DNA of 13,161 nt from Pseudomonadota bacterium (GTDB lineage: Bacteria; Pseudomonadota; Gammaproteobacteria; CAMYNG01). Positions 1 through 7,300 of the stretch are shown here, piece after piece (position 1 is the stretch's first letter; every line of letters starts with the position of its first letter). A program made the translations under genes and the position numbers. The notes under the pieces were generated by a model. That model ran no database searches and was not told the DNA's origin. It saw only the letters and a list, made by a program, of their open reading frames with translations. The stretch lies in NCBI GenBank assembly GCA_020347585.1, contig CP070733.1, forward strand, positions 2,405,004-2,418,164, read 5' to 3'.

Positions 1-372
1 ACCTTTGGCCACGCCATCGAGGCGGGCACGGGCTACGGCAGCTGGCTGCACGGTGAGGCAGTGGCCGCTGGCATGCGCGTTGCTGCGGAACTCTCGGCGC
101 GCAAGGGCTGGATTGACCCCGCTGATGTCGAGCGCATTACGCGCCTGCTGCTGCACGCCCGTCTGCCCGTAAACGTTCCGGCAGCTATGAGTACCGCGAA
201 CTTCATGGACCTGATGGCCGTGGACAAGAAGGTGCGCGACGGCAAGCTGCGGCTGGTGCTACTTGAGCGCATGAACCATGCGGTGCTTGTCGACAACGTT
301 GAAACGGCGCTGTTGCACGAGACGATCGAGGCGTGCCGCGAAGCCACGCCGGATACCGGTAGCGCATCGTAA
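1..372 (+). CDS. aroB: 3-dehydroquinate synthase, C-terminal part (5' end outside window)
   Basis: AroB converts DAHP to 3-dehydroquinate, the second step of the shikimate pathway, using NAD and a divalent metal in the cytoplasm. The window opens in frame at TFGHAIEAGTGYGSWLHGEA, the conserved metal-binding stretch of the family. The His of WLHGEA (residue 17 of this fragment) corresponds to one zinc ligand; another ligand should lie in the codon just before the window. The 123 visible codons are about the last third of a protein that is usually near 360 residues. The fragment stays open and ends normally with TAA at 370-372, so only the 5' end is missing. Only 3 nt separate the stop from the next ATG, so aroB and the dNTPase gene are probably co-transcribed. 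Identity is secure from the motif. Confidence 0.96.
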   Translation, partial: TFGHAIEAGTGYGSWLHGEAVAAGMRVAAELSARKGWIDPADVERITRLLLHARLPVNVPAAMSTANFMDLMAVDKKVRDGKLRLVLLERMNHAVLVDNVETALLHETIEACREATPDTGSAS

Positions 373-375
373 GCC

Positions 376-1524
376 ATGGCGCTTGCCCCCTACGCTGCCA
401 GTGACACAACCAGCCGGGGGCGGCGCTTCAGCGAATCTGCTCCCTCCTACCGCAGCGAATACCAGCGCGACCGCGACCGCATCATACATTCCGCTGCATT
501 CCGGCGCCTGGAATACAAGACCCAGGTGTTCGTCAATCACGAAGGCGACATGTATCGCACGCGCTTGACGCACTCCATCGAGGTGGCGCAGATCAGCCGC
601 TCCATCGCGCGCATCCTGAGTCTAAATGAAGACCTGATGGAAACCATCGCGCTGGCCCACGACCTTGGCCACACGCCGTTCGGTCATGCCGGCCAGGACG
701 CGCTCAACGAGGCGATGGGTGAGCATGGCGGCTTCGAGCACAACCTGCAATCGCTGCGCGTGGTCGACAAGCTGGAACTGCGCTACGCCGATTTTGCCGG
801 CCTCAACCTGACCTTCGAGTCGCGCGAGGGCATACTCAAGCACTGCTCGGTGAAAAACGCCAGAATACTTGGTGACGTTGGCGAGCGATTTCTAGATAAG
901 CGACAACCGAGCCTGGAGGCGCAGGCTGTCAATCTCGCCGATGAGATCGCCTACAACAGCCATGACGTGGACGATGGGCTGCGCTCGCAGTTGATCAGCA
1001 TCGAGCAGTTGTGCGAGGTGCGCCTATTTCGCCAGCAGTACGACGATGTAACGCAGCACTACCCCGGTATCGAAGGCCGCCAACTGGTACACGAGATCGT
1101 ACGGCGCATCATCAACAGCCAGGTGGTAGACCTGGTCGAAACCAGCGCGGCGCGTATTACCGCGGCGGCGCCCTCCGACATGCAGGCGGTACGCCAGCGC
1201 GACGAGCAACTCATCAGCTTCAGCGAAGCGATGACGGAATTGAACCTCGAACTCAAGCGCTTCCTGCGGACACACCTGTACCGTCACTTTCGCGTCCACC
1301 GCATGTCGACCAAGGCCACGCATATCGTCAAATCGCTGTTCGACGCATTCATGAACGATGTACGCCTGCTGCCGCCCGAGCACCAGCGCATCCTGCACAA
1401 CATGGAAGAGGCGCGCGGAGCGCGCGGCCGTGCACGTGCGGTGGCCGACTATGTCGCCGGCATGACCGATCGCTACGCCATCCGGGAGTACGAGCGGATT
1501 TACAGTGCGTCGGAGTTAACCTGA
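376..1524 (+). CDS. dgt: HD-domain deoxyguanosinetriphosphate triphosphohydrolase-like protein
   Basis: Enzymes of this family hydrolyse dNTPs to deoxynucleosides and triphosphate, which controls dNTP pools. The 382 residues are typical of the shorter (type 2) dGTPase-like subfamily. The HD metal site is complete: His66 in RLTHSIEV, His95-Asp96 in AHDLGHTPFGHAG, and Asp189 in NLADEIAYNSHD. The FEHN motif is at 120-123. The N-terminal stretch YQRDRDRIIHSAAFRRLEYKTQVF (given here only as a landmark, residues 29-52) is also characteristic; Arg43-Arg44 and Lys48 lie in it. The ATG at 376 follows the aroB stop by 3 nt and gives a family-like N-terminus; no strong Shine-Dalgarno sequence is visible, so translation may depend on coupling to aroB. 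The substrate cannot be read from sequence; members differ in dNTP preference and activation. It sits between aroB and the SPOR ATPase, which as far as I recall are direct neighbours in Pseudomonas, so it is an insertion relative to that order. Confidence 0.93.
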   Translation: MALAPYAASDTTSRGRRFSESAPSYRSEYQRDRDRIIHSAAFRRLEYKTQVFVNHEGDMYRTRLTHSIEVAQISRSIARILSLNEDLMETIALAHDLGHTPFGHAGQDALNEAMGEHGGFEHNLQSLRVVDKLELRYADFAGLNLTFESREGILKHCSVKNARILGDVGERFLDKRQPSLEAQAVNLADEIAYNSHDVDDGLRSQLISIEQLCEVRLFRQQYDDVTQHYPGIEGRQLVHEIVRRIINSQVVDLVETSAARITAAAPSDMQAVRQRDEQLISFSEAMTELNLELKRFLRTHLYRHFRVHRMSTKATHIVKSLFDAFMNDVRLLPPEHQRILHNMEEARGARGRARAVADYVAGMTDRYAIREYERIYSASELT

Positions 1525-1686
1525 GATCAGGTACAAGGGCAAAGGGTAACGACACAAGGGAGTACAACAGGCGACAGAGCGAAGGGGCAGGAAATGGTTG
1601 AGCGCGCCGTGCAACACCCTCCTGCATGTTGTGTGGCTATTGTTTCGTTTCCCTTTTCCCTTGTACCTTTCCCCTTGGATCTGATC
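1525..1686. repeat. Intergenic imperfect palindrome A (AAGGG-type arms)
   Basis: This element fills the gap between the dNTPase stop (1522-1524) and the WGR start (1689). The outermost pair is GATCAG at 1525-1530 with CTGATC at 1681-1686. The main arms are 1531-1556 and 1641-1666. The 5' arm begins GTACAAGGG and the reverse complement of the 3' arm begins identically; by hand count 23 of 26 positions match. Between the outer and main pairs the 3' side carries 14 extra nt (1667-1680, another AAGGGGAAAG-like unit on the minus strand). AAGGG recurs at about 1535, 1542 and 1556 in the 5' arm. The centre (1557-1640) is not obviously repeated apart from a short CAACA/TGTTG pairing. No transposase is present. 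It could be a REP/MITE-like insertion or an mRNA processing or stability hairpin. Confidence 0.75.
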
Positions 1687-1688
1687 GT

Positions 1689-1931
1689 ATGCGCATCTTC
1701 ATGCAACTACCGGTTAGCGATGATCGGGCGCCACGCTTCTACCAGCTGGTACTGCAACCGGATCTGCTGGGGGGCTGGACGCTGATCCGCGAATGGGGGC
1801 AGGCAGGCTCGCCCGGCCGCGTGCGACGCGAGCTGTTTGCAGCGCGTGAGGACGCCGAGCGCGCCCTGGTCACGGTGCGCGACGCGCAGGTCAAACGGGG
1901 CTATCGAGTAGTGTACACGGAGGGACAATGA
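1689..1931 (+). CDS. Small WGR-domain protein
   Basis: The 80-residue product is almost entirely one WGR domain: the pattern YQLVLQPDLLGGWTLIREWG (residues 18-37) followed by QAGSPGRVR (38-46) and an acidic helix ending KRGYRVV (69-75). WGR domains occur in PARPs, where they contact DNA ends, and in assorted bacterial proteins including MolR-type proteins; the role of stand-alone bacterial versions is not something I can state. I chose the ATG at 1689 because the domain starts shortly after it and an earlier in-frame ATG (1626) would add residues encoded by the palindrome arm. No good Shine-Dalgarno sequence precedes 1689, only a weak GGAT at 1677-1680. The stop overlaps the next start (ATGA, 1928-1931), so the protein is probably made together with the downstream SPOR ATPase. 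The domain call is firm; the cellular function is unknown. Confidence 0.85.
   Translation: MRIFMQLPVSDDRAPRFYQLVLQPDLLGGWTLIREWGQAGSPGRVRRELFAAREDAERALVTVRDAQVKRGYRVVYTEGQ
1919..1923 (+). promoter_or_regulatory. Shine-Dalgarno GGAGG for the SPOR ATPase start
   Basis: GGAGG lies 4 nt before the ATG at 1928, inside the last codons of the WGR gene. It fixes the start of the downstream gene and, together with the ATGA overlap, indicates translational coupling. Confidence 0.75.
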
Positions 1932-4180
1932 ACACACACGATTCCATGCTGCCCGAACCAAGCTATCTCGACCGCTATGGCCTGAAGGAGGCGCCATTCG
2001 CGGCCACCCTCGACGAGCGGTTTTTGTGTCCGCACGCACAGCACATCCGTCGCATGGACACACTGCAGCAACTGGCCGAACAGCGCGACCTGTTGTTGCT
2101 CGTGACGGGCGAACAGGGCGTCGGCAAGACCAGTCTGCTGCAGCGCTTCGTGGCAAGCGCGCGGGAAGCACGCCATGTTTGCCAGGTAGACGCCGACCCG
2201 ATGATGAACGCCGAGCGCCTGCTACAGCAAATCGCCGCGGGTTTCGGCCTTGCCGCCATGCCCGGCGAAGCCGGCAAGCTGCTGCAGGGCGCACTTTATC
2301 AGCACCTCCTCGCGCTGCACCACGAGGGTGCCAAATTGCTATTGGTGGTAGACGATGCACATACGCTGCCGGGGGATGCGCTGGAGACGCTTTACCTGCT
2401 AGCGGACACTGAGGCCGGCGACGGCAAGCTGCTACGGCTCATATTGTTTTGTGATCCTCACATTGACACCGTGCTGCAGGCGCCGGCGCTGCTGGTATTG
2501 CGCGACCGCATCACTCATACCTTGAACATCGCGCCGCTCACCGAAGAGCAGACCGCCGAGTACCTGCGTCACCGTATGACGGTGGCGGGTCTTTCCGGGC
2601 CGCAGCCGTTTTCCGACAAGGTCATCCGCAGGATCTTTCGCGGTTCACATGGAGTTCCGGCGCGCATTAACGAACTGGCGCACGCGGTGTTGAGCGAAGG
2701 CGGAGAGTTGCGCGAGCAACAGGCGGCACCTCAACCCGCACCGCGTTCGCCCACACCGCGGTGGCGCGTCACAGTGGTAGTCGTGGCTGCAGTGATCGCC
2801 GCCATCGTGCTGGTGATGCAACAGCGCGGCGACGATGCGCTCACCGACACACCGTCACAGGAATTCGCGGTGCCGGCTATCGAACTAGCACCGGAGCCGC
2901 CGCTGCCGTCGGTCGCCGAGGCACCACAAGACACCGCACCGCACTTGGAAAACGCGCTCGCGCAACCGGTATCCGATGAGAAGGTTGAAACGCCCGCCGT
3001 CGCGAGTCCTGCTGCCAAAGCGATTACCGATGAAAAACCGGCTGGCGAGGCGACCCCCGTGGACACAGCGGCGAGCAACGCCGCGCTAGCCGCCGACACT
3101 GCAGATGATGTGGCCACCGAGCCCAAACAGCAGGTGGTCGCGGCGCCTGTCGCGGCCGATCCGCCACCAACACTGCCAGCGGCGCCACGGCTCATCGCGG
3201 TCAGTCCCGCGACGCTGGCGGGCGGCGCCGAGGCCCGCACCTTTACTCTGTCCGGCGAAAATTTCTCCGCCGCAAGTCGCATCACGGTAAGCTGGTCCGG
3301 CAACGAAAAAATCTTGCCGGCCGACCGGGTCGAATTCGTAAACGCAGAACAGCTGCGCTTTCGCATCACCACCGGAACCACGGCAGATAACTGGCAGGTG
3401 CAGGTCACTGACCCTGAGCGCGGCGCGTCCAACCACATCAGCTTCGCGGTGACCGCTGCACCGCAACCCGCAGTAGCGCAGTTGGCGCGGGCGCGTCCCG
3501 CGCCGGTCATCAGACGCGATGAGTGGTATCAGGTGCAGCCGGCGGACCGCTATACGCTGCAATTGTTCAGCTCGCACCAGGAACAGGCGGCGCTTCGCTT
3601 CATCGCGGAGCGTGCTCCGCAAGGCGAGGTCGGCTACGTGCATACGATGCGCGAGGGCCGTCATTGGTACAGTGTGCTTTACGGCAGCTATGCCGACGCG
3701 GAAGCCGCCCGCCAGGGCGCCCAAGCCGTGACCGCCGAACGACCGGAGATCAGGCCCTGGGTACGCCGCCTTGGCAACATCCAGGCCGCAATCGACCTGG
3801 CACAACGCACAGAGGACGCACCACCCCCCACCTTGCCCGGCAGCGCCGCGATCGCCACCCCGCCCGCAGGCCGACAGTCCCATACCAGCTGGTTGTGGAG
3901 CCAAGCGCCCGGACACTACACCCTCCAGTTGCTCGGCACCCGCACTGAGGCCGGCATCCGAGCGTTCATCGACAACCACGCCCTGAAGGGCAAGGCGGTG
4001 TACTACAGCACCGTGAAGAACAGTGATCCGTGGTACGTGCTAGTCTACGGGGTCTACCCTGACCGCGCCGCCGCCGAGGCGGCGCGCTTGTCCCTGCCGC
4101 CAGACCTGCGCCAGGCACAGCCCTGGCCGCGCGATTTCGCTGGTATACATGCCGATTTGGACCGCGCTGCAGGGCGCTGA
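1928..4180 (+). CDS. DamX-like membrane AAA ATPase with IPT/TIG-like region and two SPOR domains
   Basis: Residues 1-260 form a GspA/ExeA-type AAA ATPase: Walker A GEQGVGKTS (61-69), Walker B LLLVVDDAH (137-145), and GVPARINELAHAVL (242-255) typical of the domain end. One hydrophobic segment (about 281-297) should span the inner membrane. A Pro/Ala/Glu-rich periplasmic linker (about 300-418) follows. Residues 420-509 (RLIAVSPATL, FTLSGENFSAAS, then a Ser-Asn-Phe-Ala-Val end) resemble an IPT/TIG immunoglobulin-like fold. Two SPOR-like repeats follow: RYTLQLFSS to WYSVLYGSY (541-588) and HYTLQLLGT to WYVLVYGVY (663-710), each extending about 30 residues beyond. SPOR domains bind denuded septal peptidoglycan, so a role at the division site is expected. 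Position between aroB and gltB matches the DamX-like protein of Pseudomonas. E. coli DamX is much shorter and has one SPOR domain. ATPase and SPOR calls are firm; the IPT/TIG call is moderate. Confidence 0.9.
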   Translation: MNTHDSMLPEPSYLDRYGLKEAPFAATLDERFLCPHAQHIRRMDTLQQLAEQRDLLLLVTGEQGVGKTSLLQRFVASAREARHVCQVDADPMMNAERLLQQIAAGFGLAAMPGEAGKLLQGALYQHLLALHHEGAKLLLVVDDAHTLPGDALETLYLLADTEAGDGKLLRLILFCDPHIDTVLQAPALLVLRDRITHTLNIAPLTEEQTAEYLRHRMTVAGLSGPQPFSDKVIRRIFRGSHGVPARINELAHAVLSEGGELREQQAAPQPAPRSPTPRWRVTVVVVAAVIAAIVLVMQQRGDDALTDTPSQEFAVPAIELAPEPPLPSVAEAPQDTAPHLENALAQPVSDEKVETPAVASPAAKAITDEKPAGEATPVDTAASNAALAADTADDVATEPKQQVVAAPVAADPPPTLPAAPRLIAVSPATLAGGAEARTFTLSGENFSAASRITVSWSGNEKILPADRVEFVNAEQLRFRITTGTTADNWQVQVTDPERGASNHISFAVTAAPQPAVAQLARARPAPVIRRDEWYQVQPADRYTLQLFSSHQEQAALRFIAERAPQGEVGYVHTMREGRHWYSVLYGSYADAEAARQGAQAVTAERPEIRPWVRRLGNIQAAIDLAQRTEDAPPPTLPGSAAIATPPAGRQSHTSWLWSQAPGHYTLQLLGTRTEAGIRAFIDNHALKGKAVYYSTVKNSDPWYVLVYGVYPDRAAAEAARLSLPPDLRQAQPWPRDFAGIHADLDRAAGR

Positions 4181-4222
4181 GCCTCGCTTGCAAGGCGCCT
4201 GAAAACGGGCAACCAAAACCCC

Positions 4223-4244
4223 TCGCGCGGCACCCGCCGCGCGA
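4223..4244 (+). terminator. Perfect GC-rich hairpin after the SPOR ATPase gene (possible terminator)
   Basis: TCGCGCGGC (4223-4231) pairs perfectly with GCCGCGCGA (4236-4244) around an ACCC loop, 43 nt after the stop codon. It is stable and well placed to end the upstream transcript, but no T-tract follows, so intrinsic termination is uncertain. It could instead protect the 3' end or be a protein-binding site next to the gltB promoter. Confidence 0.5.
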
Positions 4245-4273
4245 TTGAACGCCCTTGTCCGGGGCTGTATACT
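4245..4273 (+). promoter_or_regulatory. Sigma70-type promoter for gltB
   Basis: TTGAAC (4245-4250) and TATACT (4268-4273) are separated by exactly 17 nt. The -10 matches the TATAAT consensus at 5 of 6 positions and the -35 matches TTGACA at 4 of 6. Transcription would start near 4280, giving a leader of about 70 nt before the gltB GTG. It lies in the only gap here that follows a hairpin and precedes a large new gene block, which supports it. The -35 directly abuts the preceding hairpin. Confidence 0.65.
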
Positions 4274-4279
4274 GCTTGA

Positions 4280-4350
4280 CCGTTTTGCCTTGGCGAAAGG
4301 CCTAGGCCTGCGTATGGTTTTTAAAATCAAGTAGTTACAGGCAGATCATC
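4280..4350 (+). promoter_or_regulatory. gltB 5' leader with small hairpin and 12-bp palindrome
   Basis: GCCTT (4287-4291) can pair with AAGGC (4297-4301), and a perfect 12-bp palindrome AGGCCTAGGCCT occupies 4298-4309, so the two are alternatives. A T-run (about 4318-4322) and TTAAAA follow. These might form a small leader structure or a factor-binding site; I do not recognise an operator. Only a weak AGG (4339-4341) precedes the GTG start. Confidence 0.3.
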
Positions 4351-7300
4351 GTGAGCAGCCCCCATCAGCCCCGCGCCGGTCTCTACCGCCCGCAGTTTGA
4401 ACGAGACAACTGCGGCTTTGGTCTGATCGCGCAGATGGACAACCAGCCCAGCCACTGGCTGGTGCAAACCGCGATCGGCGCACTTGCTCGCCTCACCCAT
4501 CGCGGCGCCATCGCCGCCGACGGCAAGACCGGTGACGGTTGCGGCCTGCTGATGAAAAAGCCTGACGCCTTCCTGCGCGCGATTGCCGTGAGCGAAGGCA
4601 TCGAACTTGCCGACCACTATGCCGCGGGCATGGTGTTCCTGAGCCGGGAAGAGGAATGGGCGGCAAGCGCCCGTCATGCACTGCAGACCGAGCTTGTCCA
4701 CCAAGGGCTCGTGGTGGCCGGCTGGCGTATTGTGCCGACCAACCCCGACGCCTGTGGCGTCGAGGCGCTTAAGAGCCTGCCGCGCATCGAGCAGATTTTC
4801 GTCAACGCACCGCATGGCATATCCGAAGCCGACTTCGAGCGCAAACTTTATGTGGCGCGCCGGCGCACCGAAAAAGACGTCGAACCAGTCGACAAAACTT
4901 TCTATATCCCGAGCCTCTCGGCGCGGGTCATCTCATATAAGGGATTGGTGATGCCGGCCAACCTGCCCGTGTTCTACACGGACCTGCAGGACGAATCGCT
5001 GGCCTCCTCGCTGTGCGTCTTCCACCAGCGTTTCTCCACCAACACCTGGCCGCAGTGGCGGCTCGCCCAGCCGTTCCGCTACCTTGCCCACAATGGCGAG
5101 ATCAACACCATCCAGGGCAACCGCAACTGGTCGGTAGCGCGCGGCCACAAGTTCGAAACGCCACTCATCCCCATGGAAGATGTGCGCCCGCTGGTGTCCA
5201 TGACGGGCTCAGACTCCAACACGCTGGACAACATGCTCGAGGCCCTGCTGGCCGGTGGCATGGACGTGTTCCGTGCCATGCGCCTGCTGATCCCGCCGGC
5301 CTGGCAGAACGTCTCCAGCATGGATGCGGACCTGCGCGCCTTCTACGAATACAATTCCATGCACATGGAGCCTTGGGACGGCCCCGCCGGGATCGTGCTG
5401 ACCGACGGTCGCCATGCAGCCTGCTCCATGGACCGCAATGGCCTACGCCCGGCGCGCTGGGTGGTCACCAAAGATCGCCACATCACGCTGGCCTCCGAGA
5501 TTGGCGTCTACGACTACCAACCCGGTGACGTGGTAAGCAAGGGCCGCCTCAAACCTGGACAGATGATTGCCGCCGACACCGAGACTGGCGAGCTGCTGCT
5601 GCCCGAAGACATCGATCACATGCTCAAGCGCCGCCATCCATACAAGGATTGGCTGCGCGAAAACGCACGCAAGCTTGAGTCGCGACTCGACGGCGAGGAC
5701 TGCGGTGTACCCATGGATACGGACAGCATCACGGTCTTCCAGAAACTTTTCCAGGTGAGCTTCGAGGAGCGCGACGAGGTGCTGCGAGTACTCGCCGAGG
5801 CCGGCCAGGAAGCGGTCGGCTCGATGGGGGATGACACCCCACTGCCGGTGCTGTCGCGCCAAGCGCGCTCGCCCTACGACTACTTCCGCCAGCAGTTCGC
5901 GCAGGTCACCAATCCACCCATCGACCCGATCCGCGAACAGATCGTCATGTCGCTTGAGACCTGTCTCGGGCGCGAGCGCAATATGTTCGAAGAGACCCCA
6001 CAGCACGCAGCACGCCTGCTGGTGGACTCGCCAGTGCTGTCGGTCAGCAAATTTGATCAGCTCACGGCGCTGAATGGCGCGGACTACGCGGTTGAACATG
6101 TTGATCTGAGCTATACGCACGACGGCAGCCTGCAGGCCGCCATCAAAGCGATTTGCGAGCAGGCCGTTGCGGCCGTACGCAGCGGCAAGGTGGTGATGGT
6201 TCTCTCGGACCGCGCAATAACGCCCGAACGCCTGCCGGTGCACGCGCTGCTTGCCACCGGCGCCGTGCATCACCGCCTGGTCCGGGAAGGCCTGCGTTGC
6301 GACGCCAATATCGTGGTGGAAACCGCCACCGCCCGCGACCCGCACCATTTCGCCGTGCTTGTTGGCTACGGCGCCACTGCGATATATCCATACCTTGCCT
6401 ACGCCTGCCTGCTAGACATGCAGCGCACCAGCGAGATAGTCGAAAAAGACAGCGTCGAGTTGATGCGCAAGTACCGTCGCGGCATCGACAAGGGACTCTA
6501 CAAGATCATGTCCAAGATGGGCATTTCGGCCATCAGCAGCTACCGCGGGGCGCAGCTGTTCGAGTCGGTGGGACTGCACGATGAGGTCGTGGACCTGTGT
6601 TTTACCGGTACCACCAATCGCTTGCAGGGCAGCAACTTCGAGGACCTCGAGGCCGATCAGCGTAGCCTGGCTAAACAGGCCTGGAACACCCGCCGTGACA
6701 TCGCGCAGGGCGGGCTGCTCAAGTACATCCACGGCGGCGAGGATCACGCCTATAACCCGGACGTGGTGCACGCGCTACAAAAAGCGGTGCGCAGCGGTAG
6801 GCAGGACGATTACCGCCAGTATGCGCGGCTAATCAACAATCGCGCTCCGCTGGCGTTCCGCGATCTGCTCACACTGCGCACCGACGTCGAACCCGTCCCG
6901 CTCGAAGACGTCGAGCCAGTCGAGACCATCGTCAAGCGCTTCGATTCGGCCGCCATGTCGCTCGGCGCGCTTTCGCCCGAGGCGCACGAAACCCTTGCCC
7001 AGGCTATGAATCGCCTGGGCGGCCGCTCCAACAGCGGCGAGGGTGGCGAAGACCCGGCTCGCTACGGCACCGACCGACGCTCCAAGATCAAACAGGTTGC
7101 CTCGGGCCGCTTCGGGGTAACACCGGCCTACCTGCGCAGTGCCGAGGTCATGCAGATCAAGATCGCGCAGGGCGCCAAGCCCGGCGAAGGCGGCCAGTTG
7201 CCCGGTCACAAGGTCAACGAACTGATCGCGCAACTGCGTTACTGCAAGACCGGGGTGGCGCTGATCTCGCCGCCGCCGCACCACGACATTTATTCCATCG

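Noticed and set aside
849..910. AT-richer patch with rarer codons inside the dNTPase gene, considered as a recombination scar
   Set aside because: The encoded residues (LGDVGERFL...QPSLEAQ) fit the family at that position and the frame is intact, so ordinary codon variation suffices.
1525..1686. Insertion sequence or CRISPR-like array
   Set aside because: There is no transposase, no target duplication I can define, and no regularly spaced direct repeats with unique spacers; the structure is a single inverted repeat.
1626..1688. Upstream in-frame ATG that would extend the WGR protein by 21 residues
   Set aside because: The extension would be encoded by the palindrome arm, has no ribosome site, and precedes a complete domain.
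1594..1785. 63-codon frame starting in palindrome A with AAGGGG upstream, overlapping the WGR gene
   Set aside because: The product is mostly the translated C/T-rich arm followed by out-of-frame WGR sequence, and it does not end at the WGR start, unlike the hemE leader.
2731..3979. Two overlapping minus-strand open frames (259 and 297 codons) opposite the SPOR ATPase gene
   Set aside because: Low-complexity Ala/Ser/Gly-rich products opposite a Pro/Ala-rich linker; no domain and no ribosome site that stands out.
5443..6348. Minus-strand open frame (301 codons) opposite gltB
   Set aside because: Fully contained in gltB and without motifs; a shadow of the coding frame.
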